A stretch of DNA of 64,000 nucleotides from assembly GCA_913776195.1 (NCBI GenBank), contig CAJYMH010000014.1, forward strand, positions 1 to 64,000, written 5' to 3'. This stretch comes from an uncultured Caulobacter sp. Lineage in GTDB: Bacteria; Pseudomonadota; Alphaproteobacteria; Caulobacterales; Caulobacteraceae. A model generated the notes under the pieces. That model was not told the DNA's origin and did no database searches. It worked only from the letters and a program-made list of their open reading frames with translations. The first letter of the stretch is position 1. Every line of letters starts with the position of its first letter. Below, piece after piece: positions 63,975 through 64,000 of this stretch. A program made the position numbers and the translations under genes.

Positions 63975-64000
63975 ATGTCGCTTCTGTTCTTGAAGGCCAT
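63975..64000 (+). CDS. Start of a gene cut by the window edge
   Basis: An ATG preceded by AAGGA at a suitable distance opens a frame MSLLFLKA that continues past the end of the window. Too short to identify. Confidence 0.5.

Overview
This 64 kb window is high-GC chromosomal DNA of an alphaproteobacterium, most likely a Caulobacteraceae member (Caulobacter or a close relative). The family-level call rests on three things: the core block pyrE-pdxJ-acpS-lepB-rnc-era-recO together with rpoZ-spoT; a bacterial GH47 mannosidase, whose structurally studied bacterial member is from Caulobacter sp. K31; and TonB-dependent uptake combined with dense ATGA/GTGA start-stop coupling. I see no rRNA, tRNA, insertion sequence, prophage or CRISPR array.

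Layout. 1-4.2 kb: polysaccharide degradation (GH43, CE12 rhamnogalacturonan acetylesterase, GH47) behind two LacI-type palindromes. 4.2-7.3 kb: a LOV-like PAS protein that lacks the photoactive cysteine, a soluble PAS chemoreceptor, a small membrane protein and a hemolysin-III family protein. 7.35-17.9 kb: a B12 region with cobU facing left and, behind a clear cobalamin riboswitch, a tightly coupled run btuB-cobC-btuF-btuC-btuD-cbiB-cobQ-cobT-cobS. It covers outer- and inner-membrane uptake plus late corrinoid assembly; no corrin-ring genes are present. 18.0-20.7 kb: a single-polypeptide EgtB-EgtD fusion for ergothioneine and a small DUF2322-like protein. 20.7-25 kb: a GH130 phosphorylase and a GT4 two-domain glycosyltransferase, preceded by a Pro-rich microprotein and a KGG stress protein. 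25-28 kb: a two-component system followed by an EF-hand protein.

28-41.4 kb: mixed housekeeping and accessory genes (MBL hydrolase, amino-acid permease, HrpB helicase, MFS pump with divergent TetR, HxlR with divergent azoreductase, SpoU methyltransferase and RlmI-like methyltransferase, TetR, soluble lytic transglycosylase). 41.5-47.4 kb: dapA-smpB, UdgB, NYN protein, folK, rpoZ, spoT. 47.4-56.3 kb: an accessory stretch of regulators and enzymes (AraC/SDR, PhzF/ArsR, a double-wHTH regulator, a TPR plus two-wHTH regulator with a beta-propeller and a small membrane protein, DUF899, DUF885). 56.4-61.4 kb: the core block pyrE to recO, almost every junction overlapping. 61.5-64 kb: an unusual gamma-glutamyltransferase family protein, a membrane protein, a possible 38-residue coupled ORF, a strong terminator and the start of another gene.

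The most interesting items are the EgtB-EgtD fusion (order opposite to fungal Egt1), the GT4/GH130/KGG cluster, the TPR regulator carrying two DNA-binding winged helices in an operon with a beta-propeller protein, the cysteine-less LOV-like PAS protein, and the gamma-glutamyltransferase with a shortened lid and an altered oxyanion loop. All functional calls come from reading motifs and context; no database search was run.
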